A stretch of 64,000 nucleotides of DNA. Source: RI-153 sp963752935. GTDB taxonomy: Bacteria; Chloroflexota; Anaerolineae; Caldilineales; Caldilineaceae. Of this stretch, positions 56,885 through 64,000 are shown piece by piece. Within the stretch, counting starts at the first letter, position 1. The number at the start of each line of letters is the position of its first letter. The DNA is taken from positions 496,001 through 560,000 of the forward strand of contig CAVWAL010000008.1 in the NCBI GenBank assembly GCA_963752935.1, in the 5' to 3' direction. The notes below the pieces were generated by a model. The model did not search any database. It was not told the DNA's origin and saw only the letters and a list, made by a program, of their open reading frames with translations. A program made the position numbers and the translations under genes.

Positions 56885-58138
56885 TTACGTCGTCGTAGAC
56901 TGGCCGTCGTAGCGGCCCAGGGCCACGACCACGTTCTGACCACCAAACCCGAAGGCGTTGACAATGGCATGTTTGAGATCCAAACCGTGGCGTGGTTCGT
57001 TGCCGACGACGTTGACACCCAACGCCGGATCGGGCGTGTAGTTGATGGTGGGTGGAACCGTGCCGCTGCCCAAGGCACAGATGGCGGCCACCGCCGACTG
57101 CGCCCCTGCGGCCCCCAGGGAATGACCGATCATGCTCTTGATGCTGGTGACATACGGCTGATTCTCCACGCCGTCGAAGACGCGTCCGATCGCCATCGCT
57201 TCCACTTCATCATTGAGGACAGTGCCGGTGCCGTGCGCCAGGATCAGGTCGACGTCTTGAGGCTCAAGGTGAGAATAGCGTAGGGCACGCGTGATGGCGC
57301 GGGTGGCGCCGGCGCCGCTTGGATCGGGGGCGGTGATGTGGTAGGCATCGCCGGTCAGGGCGCCGCCCAGAACCTCGGCATAGATTTTCGCCCCGCGTGC
57401 AAGCGCATGCTCCTCGGTTTCGAGGACGACGGCCGCCGCGCCCTCGCCGCTGACAAAGCCATCCCGATCCACCGAAAACGGACGACAGGCGGATTCGGGC
57501 GTATCCGTACGTTTGGAAAGCGGCCCCATTCGGCCAAAGGCCGCAAAGGTGAGCAGCGAGACGGCCGACTCGGTGCCGCCCGCGATCATCACATTTGCTT
57601 CGCCACGCTGCAACACGTGAAAGCCCTCAAGGATCGAGTAATGCCCGCTGGCACAGGCGGCTGTGCTGGTCATCACCGGGCCGCGTGCGCCTAGTTCCAT
57701 CGAAACCAGGCAACTGACCGCGTTCGCCATGGCGCTCGGCACAACAAACGGCCCGACCGACTTCCAGCCTTGCTTCGCCATACTGACGGCAGCATACTCG
57801 ATCTCGGTGATCCCGCCGCCGCCGGTCGCCATCATGATACCAACTTCATCGCGATTGTCTTCGGTGATGCTGAGTTTGCTATCAGCCAATGCTTGCTTGC
57901 TCGCCGCAATTGCAAATTGAGTGGAGCGGGCAGTCCTACGCACGAGTTTGCGATCCATATACGCTTGTGGGTCAAACCCTTTGACCTCACAGGCAATGTT
58001 GTAGGGCATGTCTTCGGGGTCGAACAGGGTCACAGGCCCGGCGCCAGATTTCCCCGCAACTAAATTCGACCAAAAAGACTCTGGATCGTTGCCCACAGGT
58101 GTCATTGCGCCTAGCCCTGTAATGACAATTCGCTTCAT
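56885..58138 (-). CDS. fabF: Beta-ketoacyl-ACP synthase II
   Basis: A 417-residue condensing enzyme. The start KRIVITGLGAMTPVGND is typical. The catalytic Cys is in SAACASGH-like STAACASGHYSI (near 160), and the two His are in HGTGTVLNDEVE (near 301) and MIGHSLGAAG (near 337). It elongates fatty acids on ACP. There is no acpP, fabD or fabG beside it, so it may serve a special lipid or polyketide rather than the main fatty-acid cluster. FabF is the best match, because the length and motifs suit it and no extra domains exist. Confidence 0.9.
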   Translation of the reverse strand: MKRIVITGLGAMTPVGNDPESFWSNLVAGKSGAGPVTLFDPEDMPYNIACEVKGFDPQAYMDRKLVRRTARSTQFAIAASKQALADSKLSITEDNRDEVGIMMATGGGGITEIEYAAVSMAKQGWKSVGPFVVPSAMANAVSCLVSMELGARGPVMTSTAACASGHYSILEGFHVLQRGEANVMIAGGTESAVSLLTFAAFGRMGPLSKRTDTPESACRPFSVDRDGFVSGEGAAAVVLETEEHALARGAKIYAEVLGGALTGDAYHITAPDPSGAGATRAITRALRYSHLEPQDVDLILAHGTGTVLNDEVEAMAIGRVFDGVENQPYVTSIKSMIGHSLGAAGAQSAVAAICALGSGTVPPTINYTPDPALGVNVVGNEPRHGLDLKHAIVNAFGFGGQNVVVALGRYDGQSTTT

Positions 58139-58282
58139 CCCGAACTCTTCTCCTGTTTGGGTTTTACCAGCGATAGATAGGGGGCTGGTTCGGCTGGTTG
58201 ATGCGACATTATAGGATAGTGCAAGCAGCGCGTCAAACAGACCACGAACTGGGAGGGGTTCACTGGTTACACGAAAGCGGTG

Positions 58283-59245
58283 CTACTTCAGCGCAGCCTG
58301 CCCTTGCTCAAGCCAGCGGGCGCAATCCGGCGCCAGGACCCTGGTCTTGGCCTCTTCATACAGAGCCAGCTCGGCTTCACTCAGTACATCCTGCCAGCGT
58401 CCATTTGTACCCTTGTGGAAAAAGGTCGACGATCCGCCACGAAAGAGACGGTGTCCCTGGCGCTCCCGATCGCGTTCCAGCCCTCGTTGGCGCATGGCCG
58501 GCAAACGTGTATGCGCCACCACATCCTGTAGGGCAGAGTCCGACACATCTATATGGAGAAAGCGTGCGATCCGAGAAATCTCGCGCCCTGCGTCCGCCAG
58601 CATATCTCCATAATGCACAAACAAAATGTTATCAAGATGGCGATAGTCCCACCACGTCTGCGTGTGGTGCATGTTCCCCCAGAATGGATACCCTTCCTGC
58701 TCCCAATCAAACCAACCGTGCCCGATCCAATCTTGCCAAAACTGATGAATATCCTCCGGACAGCGGGGCAGAGGTGCTCCAGGTAGATCGGGATCCCCGT
58801 TCAGCAACGCGTAGAAACTGTCCTTGTAGGAAGCGTAATGATTCCACAGAGACATAAACACGTCTCTGGGATCGCGACCGATCACCAGATAGGACACCTG
58901 TGGGTAAAACGGAAGACCGTCCAGCGGTAGATGAGTTTTGAGGAAACGACGATGCGTTTGCATGGCCAACCTCTGGTGCATCTTCTCGACCGGCTCTCCC
59001 CAACTCATATCCAACCAGATGCTTGAGCGACTATCCACCTCGGGCAAGTGTGCCGGATCCACGCCTGCCTGTGTCATGGCGTGCACAACCAGTTCACGTA
59101 CGATGCTCTGCGTCCACGTAGTACCGGACTTGAGAGAGGTAGAGATGATGATATCGTCCTTGCGCGCTGTATAGAGATCCCAGCGCGTGCTGTCCAGATG
59201 ATGATTGCGGTACACACGCCCAGGTGAGGGCAGTTTGTGGAACAT
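58283..59245 (-). CDS. Sulfotransferase (PAPS-dependent, Sulfotransfer_1 type)
   Basis: A 320-residue protein. The 5'-phosphosulfate loop is STSLKSGTTWTQSIV (near residues 35-50), and the 3'-phosphate site is VIGRDPRDVFMSLWNHY (near 125). LPEVDSRSSIWLDMSWG and the C-terminal RQRGLERDRERQGHRLFRGG also fit the family; the latter resembles the RKGxxGDWKxxF region in position. It transfers sulfate from PAPS to an alcohol or amine. The acceptor is unknown. It lies upstream of fabF, same strand, 144 bp away. A sulfated lipid made by both is speculation. Confidence 0.87.
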   Translation of the reverse strand: MFHKLPSPGRVYRNHHLDSTRWDLYTARKDDIIISTSLKSGTTWTQSIVRELVVHAMTQAGVDPAHLPEVDSRSSIWLDMSWGEPVEKMHQRLAMQTHRRFLKTHLPLDGLPFYPQVSYLVIGRDPRDVFMSLWNHYASYKDSFYALLNGDPDLPGAPLPRCPEDIHQFWQDWIGHGWFDWEQEGYPFWGNMHHTQTWWDYRHLDNILFVHYGDMLADAGREISRIARFLHIDVSDSALQDVVAHTRLPAMRQRGLERDRERQGHRLFRGGSSTFFHKGTNGRWQDVLSEAELALYEEAKTRVLAPDCARWLEQGQAALK

Positions 59246-59433
59246 GCCGACCTCCTTGAGACTCTACTGATCCACGGTTCAGTCACTTCGGCTGTCGTTG
59301 AGACTTGATGGAATGGAGTCATCTATTTTGACGTCACCCGGTCTTCAACGCAAGGTTAAGGAATAAGGGCCGACCGTCCGTCTCGCCCGACAACCCTTTG
59401 GACGCGCCGGGTGTGTGCATAAGCGCCATTTCG

Positions 59434-59463
59434 TTGCCTTAGGTCCAGGGGCCGTGCTATACT
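59434..59463 (+). promoter_or_regulatory. Candidate promoter of the recQ-like gene
   Basis: TTGCCT (59434-59439), an 18-bp spacer and TATACT (59458-59463) lie about 58 bp before the start at 59521. I see nothing else in the 275-bp gap. Confidence 0.5.
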
Positions 59464-59520
59464 TAAGGTCGACAATGTCATACTTAGCCTGCCGTTCCCG
59501 GCCGAAGCTGTCCTAACCTT

Positions 59521-62500
59521 ATGATTGAAAACACATTAAAGAACCCTTCTCTGCTCACCACGATGCCCCTGACGGAAGAGCAGGCCATTGCCCTGCCGCC
59601 CGAGATTCGAGATCAACTGCTCGACTTTCTGGAGTTGTGGGGAAATTCCGACGAAGTCTTGAATCTGATCACACTCTACCGCGCCGCCCATGGCCCGTTG
59701 CTGAATTTCTTCGATCGAGAAGCACAGATCTATCTACAAACCCAGCAGTACGAAAACGCCATCGAAGCGATCGAACAGCGCCAGCGTCGTAGCACTACCA
59801 TCGAAAGCCAATCGTTGGAAGCGCGGGCTCTGTTGGGGGCCGGGCACACGGACGCGGCACGCTCCGTGGCCGACGATATCTCCGTCGCCCATACGACGCG
59901 CCCGGTTGCGATCACGGCCGCGGCTGAGGTCTTCGCGGCCACAGGCGAATTCGAGCGGGCGCAGACTCTCCTCGAAGGCTTTTTGGCCAATCGCCCCAGC
60001 AATTTGCCGGTGACCCTGACGCTGGCAGAGTTGACCCTGGCCCAGGGAGACGAAGCCAAGGCGCGCCAGTGGATGCAACGTCTCGGCGCCGGTATCACCC
60101 CCAACACCAGTGTGCGCCAACTGCGCCAGGTGCAAAGACTCAACGCAATCCTGGGCAACGATCAAAGCGCCGAAGCGGCCGGGCTTGAACTCGAACGTCA
60201 GCGCATTCTGGCCCAGGATGCACTCAAAGCCGCCATGAAACCGATCATCGGCCTGGTGGATAGCGGCGATAGCGTGGGGAACATTTACAGCGCGCTAAGC
60301 GGGCCGGAACGTGTATCGGTCAACCGCCAGGAAGAACGCGAGGTCAAACTGGCCGCTATTCGCAATTTCGGGTTTACCAACCTGCGCCCCGGACAGACAG
60401 AGATCATCGCCTCGATTCTGCGCGGCGAGTCTGTGCTGGCGGTGATGCCCACCGGCGCCGGCAAGTCGCTCTGCTATCAACTACCAGGGCTGATCTTGCC
60501 CAAGGCCACGCTGGTCATCAGCCCCCTCATCGCCTTGATGAAGGATCAAGTCGAAGGCCTCCCGGCGGCGGCCCAGGCCAAGGCGACCTTCATCAACAGT
60601 ACGTTGACCGATGCCGAAATGCAGGAACGATTGGAAGGCGTGGCCCAGGGCAAGTACAAGTTGATCTACGCCGCACCGGAACGACTGCGCCAGCGCCCTT
60701 TCTTGCGGGCGTTGCGTGATGCCGGGTTGAGCCTCTTTGTGGTGGACGAGGCCCACTGCGTCAGCCTGTGGGGACACGACTTCCGCCCAGACTATCTCTT
60801 CATTCAGGAAGCACGTCAGGAACTGGACAACCCACCGGCGCTGGCGATGACGGCGACGGCGCCGCCACGCGTGCGCGACGAAATTCTGGATAACCTGAGC
60901 AACACCGGCTTCGTCTCAGAGGGAGAACGGCAGCGTCCGCAGGTGGTGTCGCTGGATATTTTTCGTACCAATCTGCACCTATCCAGTATCAAATTCCTCA
61001 ACGACGAGGAAAAGATGATCGCCTTGCTCAAGTTTGTTCAAGAGACGGACGGCAGCGGCATTATCTACGCCAATTCACGGCGGAAGTGTGAAGCGATTGC
61101 CCTGACCTTGCGCCAGGAAGGGGTCTCGGCGGAAGCGTACCATGCCGGCCTCGCCGACCGCGGCGCCGTGCAGGATCGCTTCATGGCCGACAAGACGCGT
61201 GTGGTGGTGGCGACGGTGGCTTTCGGCATGGGCATCGACAAAGCCGACATCCGCTTTATCGTCCACTTTCACCCGCCGCGCAGCCTCGCTGCCTACTATC
61301 AGGAAGCGGGCCGCGCCGGACGTGACGGCAAACCCGCGCAGTGTGTCCTTTTTTACAGCGGTAATGATTGGGCAAATTTACGCCGCTGGGCCAAGGCAGA
61401 CGAGTACGATCTCGACTTCCTGGAGAAGGTCTATGCCGCCGTAGCGACGCAGTTGGGCGTCTCCTCTATGGGCGAAGAGCCGGCGGACACGGCCGGCGAC
61501 GCGCCATCGGGCGCCGAAGGCACCGTCAATACGCACCGGCTGGAGCAGGTCCTCAATGCCGATGAAACCGAAGTCCGCGTCGCCGTCAGTCTGCTGGAAC
61601 GCGCCGGGCTGCTGACACGCAGTTTCGATCTACCGCGTGAGGTCGAAGTGACGCTGATGGGCAAAGAGGGAGCCGTTCGCAAACAGCGCGAGCGCGATCC
61701 CGAACTGGATCGGTTGTTGCGCAAGCTGGCCCTGCGCCCCAATGGCAAGGCCACCTTCAGCACCGAAGCCATTGCATCGGGCATGGGCTGGCCTGTGCTC
61801 GAAGCCGAACAGCGCCTGCTGGCCTGGCAGTCGACCGGGATCTTGAACGTGCGCGGCAGCAAGCGCGAAATGTCGATCCACATGCCCAGCCGCCCCGCCG
61901 ATCTCCGCGATCGCCTGGAGCTGCTGATCAACCAGTCGCAGGCGTTGTCACAGCGGCGCATCGACGATGTAGTCGGCTATGCGACAGCCGAGAGCTGTCG
62001 TCACGGCTTCATCAGCGCCCACTTTGGCAGCCCGCCGCGCACCCGCTGCGACGTCTGCGACAACTGCACCGGAATCCGCCCCGAGATGCCGGCCTTCGAG
62101 CGGCCCGATCACCCGCTGCCCGACGACGCCGACATCGAACCGATGATCCTGGATTGCCTGGTCAGTTCGCCCAAGCCGGTCGGCCGCGGCGGACTGGCGC
62201 GCATCCTGGTGGGGAGCTTGCGTGCCCCGGTGGCGGCCAACGAATGTCGCCATCACGGACGGCTGGCAGCGATGGGTGAAAGCGTGGTGATCGAGTTCAT
62301 CGACGAATTGGTCAATCAGAAGCTGTTGCGACAGTACGAGCGCAGCGGTTATCCAGTCCTGGCGCCCACGTTGAAGGGCCGCACCGTGGCCGAGACGTGG
62401 CTCAGCGAACACCCGGCCATGGCCGATCCCACCGGCGCTACGCCCGAAGCGGTCGAAGAAGATGAAATCGAGGTAGAAGCAGAGAAGTACACGGCTTTGC

Positions 62501-63057
62501 AGAAGGCACTCTATAACTGGCGCCGGCGCACGGCGGACGAACATGGCGTGCCCACCTATGTGGTCATGGGCAACGATCTCATGTTCCGCATCGCCCAGAG
62601 CCACCCGCAGTCGATGGAAGAGTTGGCGCAGTTGCCGGGCATGGGCGCACAGCGGCTCGAACGCTACGGCGGCGTCATCCTCGACCTGGTCAAACTCACC
62701 CCTACCGGCGAAGAGGACGAAACGCTGCTCACCGCTCAGAGCGACGAGAAAGCACGCGCCCAGGCTGAAGGCACGACGAGTGCGAACAAGGCGCCCACGC
62801 CGGCGGCACGCGCCGTATCACCGCAAGTGGAGCGGCGTATCTACATGAAGATGCAAGAGTTGCGCCAGAAGATCGCTGTGCGCGAGCGCGACAAACCTTA
62901 CCTGGTGGCGGCCAACGGTCTGCTCAAGACTATTTCACAGACGGCTCCATCCAGCGAAGAAGATTTGTACCAGATTATGGGATTCCGCAGCAGTGGGCTG
63001 AGAGAGGACGCCGAGGCCATCCTGCGCATTGTGCAAGAGGCGACGGCTACAGAGTAG
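59521..63057 (+). CDS. recQ: RecQ-family DNA helicase with TPR-like N-terminal extension and HRDC domains
   Basis: 1,178 residues, about twice the length of E. coli RecQ. Residues about 1-260 form helical TPR-like repeats (YLQTQQYENAIEAIEQRQ, ARALLGAGHTDAARSVADD, FAATGEFERAQTLLEGFL). The helicase core follows: Walker A MPTGAGKS near 310, DEAH near 408, MTATAPP, and the second domain with VATVAFGMGIDKADIRF and YYQEAGRAGRDGK. The zinc/RQC region has CRHGFISAHFG and CDVCDNC (about 823-846). An HRDC domain is near 990-1060, and a second HRDC-like region near 1106-1176. It unwinds DNA in recombination repair. The start codon has no clear Shine-Dalgarno; the ATG at residue 15 is an alternative. Confidence 0.9.
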   Translation: MIENTLKNPSLLTTMPLTEEQAIALPPEIRDQLLDFLELWGNSDEVLNLITLYRAAHGPLLNFFDREAQIYLQTQQYENAIEAIEQRQRRSTTIESQSLEARALLGAGHTDAARSVADDISVAHTTRPVAITAAAEVFAATGEFERAQTLLEGFLANRPSNLPVTLTLAELTLAQGDEAKARQWMQRLGAGITPNTSVRQLRQVQRLNAILGNDQSAEAAGLELERQRILAQDALKAAMKPIIGLVDSGDSVGNIYSALSGPERVSVNRQEEREVKLAAIRNFGFTNLRPGQTEIIASILRGESVLAVMPTGAGKSLCYQLPGLILPKATLVISPLIALMKDQVEGLPAAAQAKATFINSTLTDAEMQERLEGVAQGKYKLIYAAPERLRQRPFLRALRDAGLSLFVVDEAHCVSLWGHDFRPDYLFIQEARQELDNPPALAMTATAPPRVRDEILDNLSNTGFVSEGERQRPQVVSLDIFRTNLHLSSIKFLNDEEKMIALLKFVQETDGSGIIYANSRRKCEAIALTLRQEGVSAEAYHAGLADRGAVQDRFMADKTRVVVATVAFGMGIDKADIRFIVHFHPPRSLAAYYQEAGRAGRDGKPAQCVLFYSGNDWANLRRWAKADEYDLDFLEKVYAAVATQLGVSSMGEEPADTAGDAPSGAEGTVNTHRLEQVLNADETEVRVAVSLLERAGLLTRSFDLPREVEVTLMGKEGAVRKQRERDPELDRLLRKLALRPNGKATFSTEAIASGMGWPVLEAEQRLLAWQSTGILNVRGSKREMSIHMPSRPADLRDRLELLINQSQALSQRRIDDVVGYATAESCRHGFISAHFGSPPRTRCDVCDNCTGIRPEMPAFERPDHPLPDDADIEPMILDCLVSSPKPVGRGGLARILVGSLRAPVAANECRHHGRLAAMGESVVIEFIDELVNQKLLRQYERSGYPVLAPTLKGRTVAETWLSEHPAMADPTGATPEAVEEDEIEVEAEKYTALQKALYNWRRRTADEHGVPTYVVMGNDLMFRIAQSHPQSMEELAQLPGMGAQRLERYGGVILDLVKLTPTGEEDETLLTAQSDEKARAQAEGTTSANKAPTPAARAVSPQVERRIYMKMQELRQKIAVRERDKPYLVAANGLLKTISQTAPSSEEDLYQIMGFRSSGLREDAEAILRIVQEATATE

Positions 63058-63481
63058 CGCAGAGTTAGGCAACACACGTTGCGCCGCAGGGGATACGGCG
63101 CAGCGTATGACCCCAACCGGCGAATGTCACCATTCTCATGCGGCTGTCAGCCTCCCGTCGGTGAGATTGTCGGCAGAGTGTCATCCTTCCTGGTGCTAAC
63201 GCATTTATACTTCAGGACGTAATCAGCAAGGTTGTGTTGACATTTCACAGGGAGTCTCTGGTCAATTCTGCGTCGAGCGTCGACACGCCAGGAGACCGCA
63301 CAGGACATGTCAACGAAACTGAAAAGACGTGCAACCAAACCGGCACAGATTCGTAATGAAACAGGGTGAAACTGTGCTACGGGAAGAGTATCAACCGCTG
63401 TCCGTTTATATGCTGGTCCTATTCGTTCGATTGAAACCAACGTAACCAAAATTCCACAACCCATCCACTAGGAGAATGAAC
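63058..63481 (+). other. Intergenic gap before the PspA gene
   Basis: This 424-bp space has no convincing gene. A 7-bp GC stem (63080-63102, TGCGCCG and complement) after recQ lacks a T-run. A TTGACA lies at 63237-63242, but no good -10 is found 16-18 bp behind it. The final bases give AGGAG before the ATG at 63482. Confidence 0.5.
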
Positions 63482-64000
63482 ATGGCTTCGCTACTTGAAA
63501 AAGTATCCACCCTGATTTCCGCCAATCTGCACAGCATGATCGATCAGGCGTTGCAGAGCAACAGCCCGGCAGTGATCGACCAATACATGCGCCAGGTAGA
63601 GAACAACCTGGCCGATCTGGAAGACGCAGCCGCCACCGTCGGCGGCGAGGTCCGCTCGATTCAACGCAAAGTACACGAGTACGAGCAGAAGTCAGATGAG
63701 CAGGATCGCGCCATCGACGCCTTCCTGGTCGAGGGCAACGAAGAACTGGCCGCCGCCATGCAGAGCAGGCTGAACAGCACGCAACGACTGGTCTCTACGT
63801 ATCAGGAGCAGTTGGGCCGCCAGAAGGAAGAGTTTGAGAAACTGCTGAGCGCCAAGGTCAAACTTGAAGCTCGCCTTCAGACCATGAAGCAGGAGCGCGA
63901 GGAGTTGATGGCGCTGCTCGATTTGGCCAAGAGTAAAGAGACCACGGTCAAGACGATCAAGAGCCTCGACGATCTGATGGGCACAGGCGACAGCGACATC
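63482..64000 (+). CDS. PspA/IM30 family envelope stress protein, partial
   Basis: Begins at the ATG at 63482 (AGGAG 8 nt upstream) and runs off the window after 173 codons. The sequence is helical and coiled: LISANLHSMIDQALQSNSPA, IDQYMRQVENNLADLEDAAA, FLVEGNEELAAAMQSRLNST and YQEQLGRQKEEFEKLLSAKV. This is the order of PspA/IM30 helices, including the AVIDQYMRQ hallmark. Such proteins form ESCRT-III-like assemblies on damaged membranes. The C-terminal part is outside the window. Confidence 0.85.
   Translation, partial: MASLLEKVSTLISANLHSMIDQALQSNSPAVIDQYMRQVENNLADLEDAAATVGGEVRSIQRKVHEYEQKSDEQDRAIDAFLVEGNEELAAAMQSRLNSTQRLVSTYQEQLGRQKEEFEKLLSAKVKLEARLQTMKQEREELMALLDLAKSKETTVKTIKSLDDLMGTGDSDI

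Overview
The window looks like a chromosomal segment from a moderately GC-rich bacterium, most likely a Chloroflexota of the Anaerolineae/Caldilinea type. The reasons are the long BTAD/AAA regulator, the toast-rack lipoprotein, a single-chain cytochrome b succinate dehydrogenase, and Ig/FHA/VWA/FG-GAP surface proteins. This lineage call is inference from gene style. I see no tRNA, rRNA, CRISPR array or insertion sequence.

Positions 1-37,527 (all minus strand) hold one large extracellular contractile injection system (eCIS) locus. In transcription order it encodes an AAA+ ATPase, a DUF4255 tube cap, one sheath protein, a first tube protein, a methyltransferase with a repeat-like tail, a tail-assembly protein whose C-terminal partner (DUF6760-like) lacks a start codon and lies one base back behind a run of seven G, a second tube protein, a 64-residue peptide, and a third tube protein. 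A 7.3 kb DUF4157-repeat region broken by frame changes follows. Then come the LysM adaptor, the gp5/VgrG-like spike, the PAAR tip, gp25, baseplate J, tail protein I, a baseplate-associated protein with a DUF4159-like end, and a second methyltransferase. Behind its own candidate promoter lies an envelope module: FHA, VWA/Ig, FHA/Ig and FG-GAP/PKD proteins. The last of these is frameshifted and runs off the left edge.

The eCIS operon is divergent from a BTAD-family (SARP-like) regulator at 37.7-39.8 kb. The intergenic space has a good promoter for the regulator and two copies of an 18-bp element built from TTCGC boxes 11 bp apart, the classic SARP operator geometry. This suggests that the regulator controls the injection system. 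Internal promoters near 30.1 kb and 11.1 kb and a hairpin between sheath and tube genes may set relative dosage. I could not find a tape measure, a tail fibre or an obvious toxin.

Positions 39.8-64 kb are mostly ordinary chromosome: a secreted clostripain-type protease, sdhCAB, a GH13 branching-enzyme-like protein, isocitrate dehydrogenase, an SDR oxidoreductase, an MFS exporter with a PadR regulator, a small membrane protein, a toast-rack lipoprotein, an SMP-30/gluconolactonase, FabF, a sulfotransferase, a RecQ helicase with a TPR-like N-terminal extension, and the start of a PspA/IM30 gene. Several clear hairpin terminators separate these units.
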